64,000 nt of DNA from Apostichopus japonicus (taxonomy: Eukaryota > Echinodermata > Holothuroidea > Aspidochirotida > Stichopodidae). Location of the stretch: positions 27,450,713 to 27,514,712 of the forward strand of contig NC_092574.1 in the NCBI RefSeq assembly GCF_037975245.1. The letters run 5' to 3'. The position numbers and the translations under genes are program-made. Below, piece after piece: positions 62,004-64,000 of this stretch. Positions within the stretch are counted from its first letter, which is position 1; every line of letters begins with the position of its first letter. The notes under the pieces were generated by a model, which was given only the letters and a program-made list of their open reading frames with translations, had not been told where the DNA came from and did no database searches.

Positions 62004-63663
62004 CATCACCAACATAGTCATAAAAGGATCATTCCAGATATTTAGTATACTTGAAAACCAGAATAGTTATACAAAAATACCACACGACTGTTTACTCTTC
62101 TATTATGACAAATAAGAACTGAAATGTTGCCTGAAGTCATTAAGTATGAGTTGAATAAATACTTGTTTCGAAGAAACGTGCAGTTATAATTGTACAGGTA
62201 TTCATTGGTTATGGAACGCCAATCCGCGAATATTAACTAGTAGTGTGTGTTTGAAATTTTAACTGCTTGTCTGCAAACGATGCGGTAGTGTTTCTAAATT
62301 TACACAGTACAGTAAGTAGTATCGCAAAGAAATCATCAGATAATATGAGGGTAGGATTTGCCGTATTGTAGCATGCATGCAATATATACTACTGGGATAC
62401 TGTCAGGAATACAGAATTTCAATATAAAATTAAATTAAGAATTCAAATTGAACGCCATTAAACTGCAGTAATCGGCTGTGTTGCCATCAATAAAATATTC
62501 GTTATTGTTTTTGGTGGTACTGGAATACGGTGTATGAACTTGTTGTAGATTTGGTTGAAGACATTCATCTCAAATCAAGCTTTTTAATGTCTTTCCGCCT
62601 GAAACAAGACGTTTGGTTGAGAATGATATACCAGAGAGTTGCTATCTTATGCTTGGATATGTTTTTAAGGGATATGTATTAATATGACATCTGAACCTTG
62701 TGTCTTATCTGAATACATGCCGATACATAAATGCTTCCATAAACAATGGGTTCTCAATAAGCGGGTTGTTGGTCTAATGCCGCCCGCGATAGACTTCATT
62801 CCGGCCCAGCTTTGCATTAATCGGGTATGTTAACCCTTTCAGCACTGACCCTACCCGCCTACCCTGTATATGCCTATAGCTCAACTTCTAGGCATAGTGA
62901 GATATTGACTTTTCTGAATGCCTGCTCTATACATTACATAGTCAAAGATAACTTAATCGTGCTTACGAGTAAAATACGGATAGATTTGTAAATAATGTAA
63001 CCTGCTTTCGATTGAAGAAATGACGATGGGCAACGCAAGTAATGATGTCATTACTGTAACGAATATGTAAGAAACAAGACGCATCGCTTAAAGTCATAGC
63101 AAACCAAACCATACTTATGACAGTCTGCCAAGCAGTGCATAAAAACTTGTGAGCAAGAACAAGGAATTTGGAGATCATTTAGGAAATGATGTCAGGGCAG
63201 CCATTTGTCCAACTTTTTAAGTTCAACCCTTGTACCCCATAATATGATTTATTACTTGTATAGGCTTGTATAATGAAATAAAATGGGTATTTATTTTCTC
63301 TATCAAGGAAACCAAAAATAGTGTCATGAATAAAGAAAAACAATAATATTCAAGAATAAAATCTTCAGTCGTGCCTGTATATGAACGATCATAAGAACAT
63401 ATGTCCCAAATGGAATAAGATCATTTGTTCAGTTGTTTAGGGGCATTTGTTCATCATAAGCAACTCTATTTAGGCATATTACAGGCTTACAGTAATGATG
63501 GGACTGAGTCTACTTTTATTTATGAGAAAGAAGACTGTTCATTTTAATACAAATAATTATTCAAAGGGCAATATTCCCATCTAACATAACGAAGCCTACG
63601 GTTCACAAAGAGGTGACTGGTCAATTTTAAACTGTTATGTTGGGTAAACTTGCAAATATGATG
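62004..63663. other. No gene recognised
   Basis: AT-rich DNA with short unrecognised frames. Nothing supported. Confidence 0.5.
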
Positions 63664-64000
63664 ATATACCAGACAATGGAAATCATATGGAGGGTAGGTG
63701 AGGCATCATATACCAAACCACTGGATATAATATGGAGGGTATAGGTGAGGCATCATAGACCAAACCACCAGATATCATTTTGAAGGGTAGGTGAGGCATC
63801 ATAGACCAAACCACCAGATATCATATGGAGGGTAGGTGAGGCATCATATACCAAACTACCAGATAGCATATGGAGAGGAGGTGAGGCATCATATACCAAA
63901 CCACCAGATATCATATGGAGGGTAGGTGAGGCATCATATACCAAACCACCAGATATCATATGGAGGGTAGGTAATGCATCATAGACCAAACCACCAGATA
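63664..64000. repeat. 45-bp tandem array, runs off the window
   Basis: About 7.5 visible copies of ATATGGAGGGTAGGTGAGGC, ATCATATACCAAACCACCAG, ATATC. The sequence is unrelated to the 45-bp satellite at 16667-18935. The true right end is outside the window. The 15-residue minus-strand repeat frame (SGGLVYDASPTLHMI) follows from the period and is not taken as coding. Confidence 0.93.

Overview
The window looks like a stretch of a eukaryotic, animal nuclear genome. It is AT-rich, has almost no long open reading frames, and is full of tandem repeats and transposon remnants. Two short exons with good splice sites encode consecutive pieces of an animal formin. Frequent TAGGCCTA/GTAGGCCTAC-type words and degraded CR1/L2-like, hAT-like and Penelope-like remnants suggest a marine invertebrate deuterostome, perhaps an echinoderm. 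That placement is inference from style, not proof. Nothing bacterial or viral was recognised.

The only convincing protein-coding gene is an INF2-type (inverted) formin on the minus strand. One exon lies at 53678-53793 and the next at 31202-31361, in matching phase (0/0). Their predicted peptides abut exactly as in the N-terminal DID/FH3 domain of INF2. They are separated by an intron of about 22.3 kb. The flanking exons are expected outside the window or were not recognised. The second exon has two donors 24 nt apart that keep frame, apparently created by a small duplication.

Layout: 0.3-1 kb, a hAT-like terminus and a 0.5-kb inverted-repeat element. 4.2 kb, an 18-bp array. 6.3 kb, a SINE-like fragment. 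7.2-7.5 kb, a hAT MITE. 9.1 kb, a 77-bp array. 10.8-12.7 kb, a region bounded by an exact 25-bp inverted repeat holding a long TA run and a 219-bp duplication. 14.1-14.5 kb, another MITE-like element. 16.7-18.9 kb, a 45-bp satellite. 23.0-27.4 kb, two inverted copies of a 31-bp TATA-containing sequence, a LINE remnant and a possible spliced transcript. 28.4 and 34.0 kb, a dispersed ~0.4-kb duplication. 29.1 kb, a palindrome resembling Penelope-like hammerhead motifs. 30.4 kb, six copies of a 59-bp repeat. 31.6-32.0 kb, a hAT MITE with a perfect 8-bp target duplication. 32.5-33.4 kb, a palindromic 28-bp satellite. 34.5-35.0 kb, a ~62-bp array. 41.3-42.2 kb, a ~178-bp array. 44.2-49.0 kb, a 72-bp satellite with higher-order structure. 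49.9-50.4 kb, a 38-bp array. 52.8-53.1 kb, a hAT-like remnant. 58.9-60.6 kb, an ~83-bp array. 63.7 kb to the window end, a 45-bp array.

Tandem arrays alone cover about 13 kb, roughly a fifth of the window. Several have periods divisible by three (18, 45, 72) and therefore give long but spurious repetitive reading frames. I found no coherent new multi-gene system. The items most worth a second look are the formin exon with tandem donors, the 31-bp promoter-like inverted pair, the hammerhead-like palindrome, the recurrent CATGGAGGTA hairpins and an apparent excess of TGACGTCA sites.
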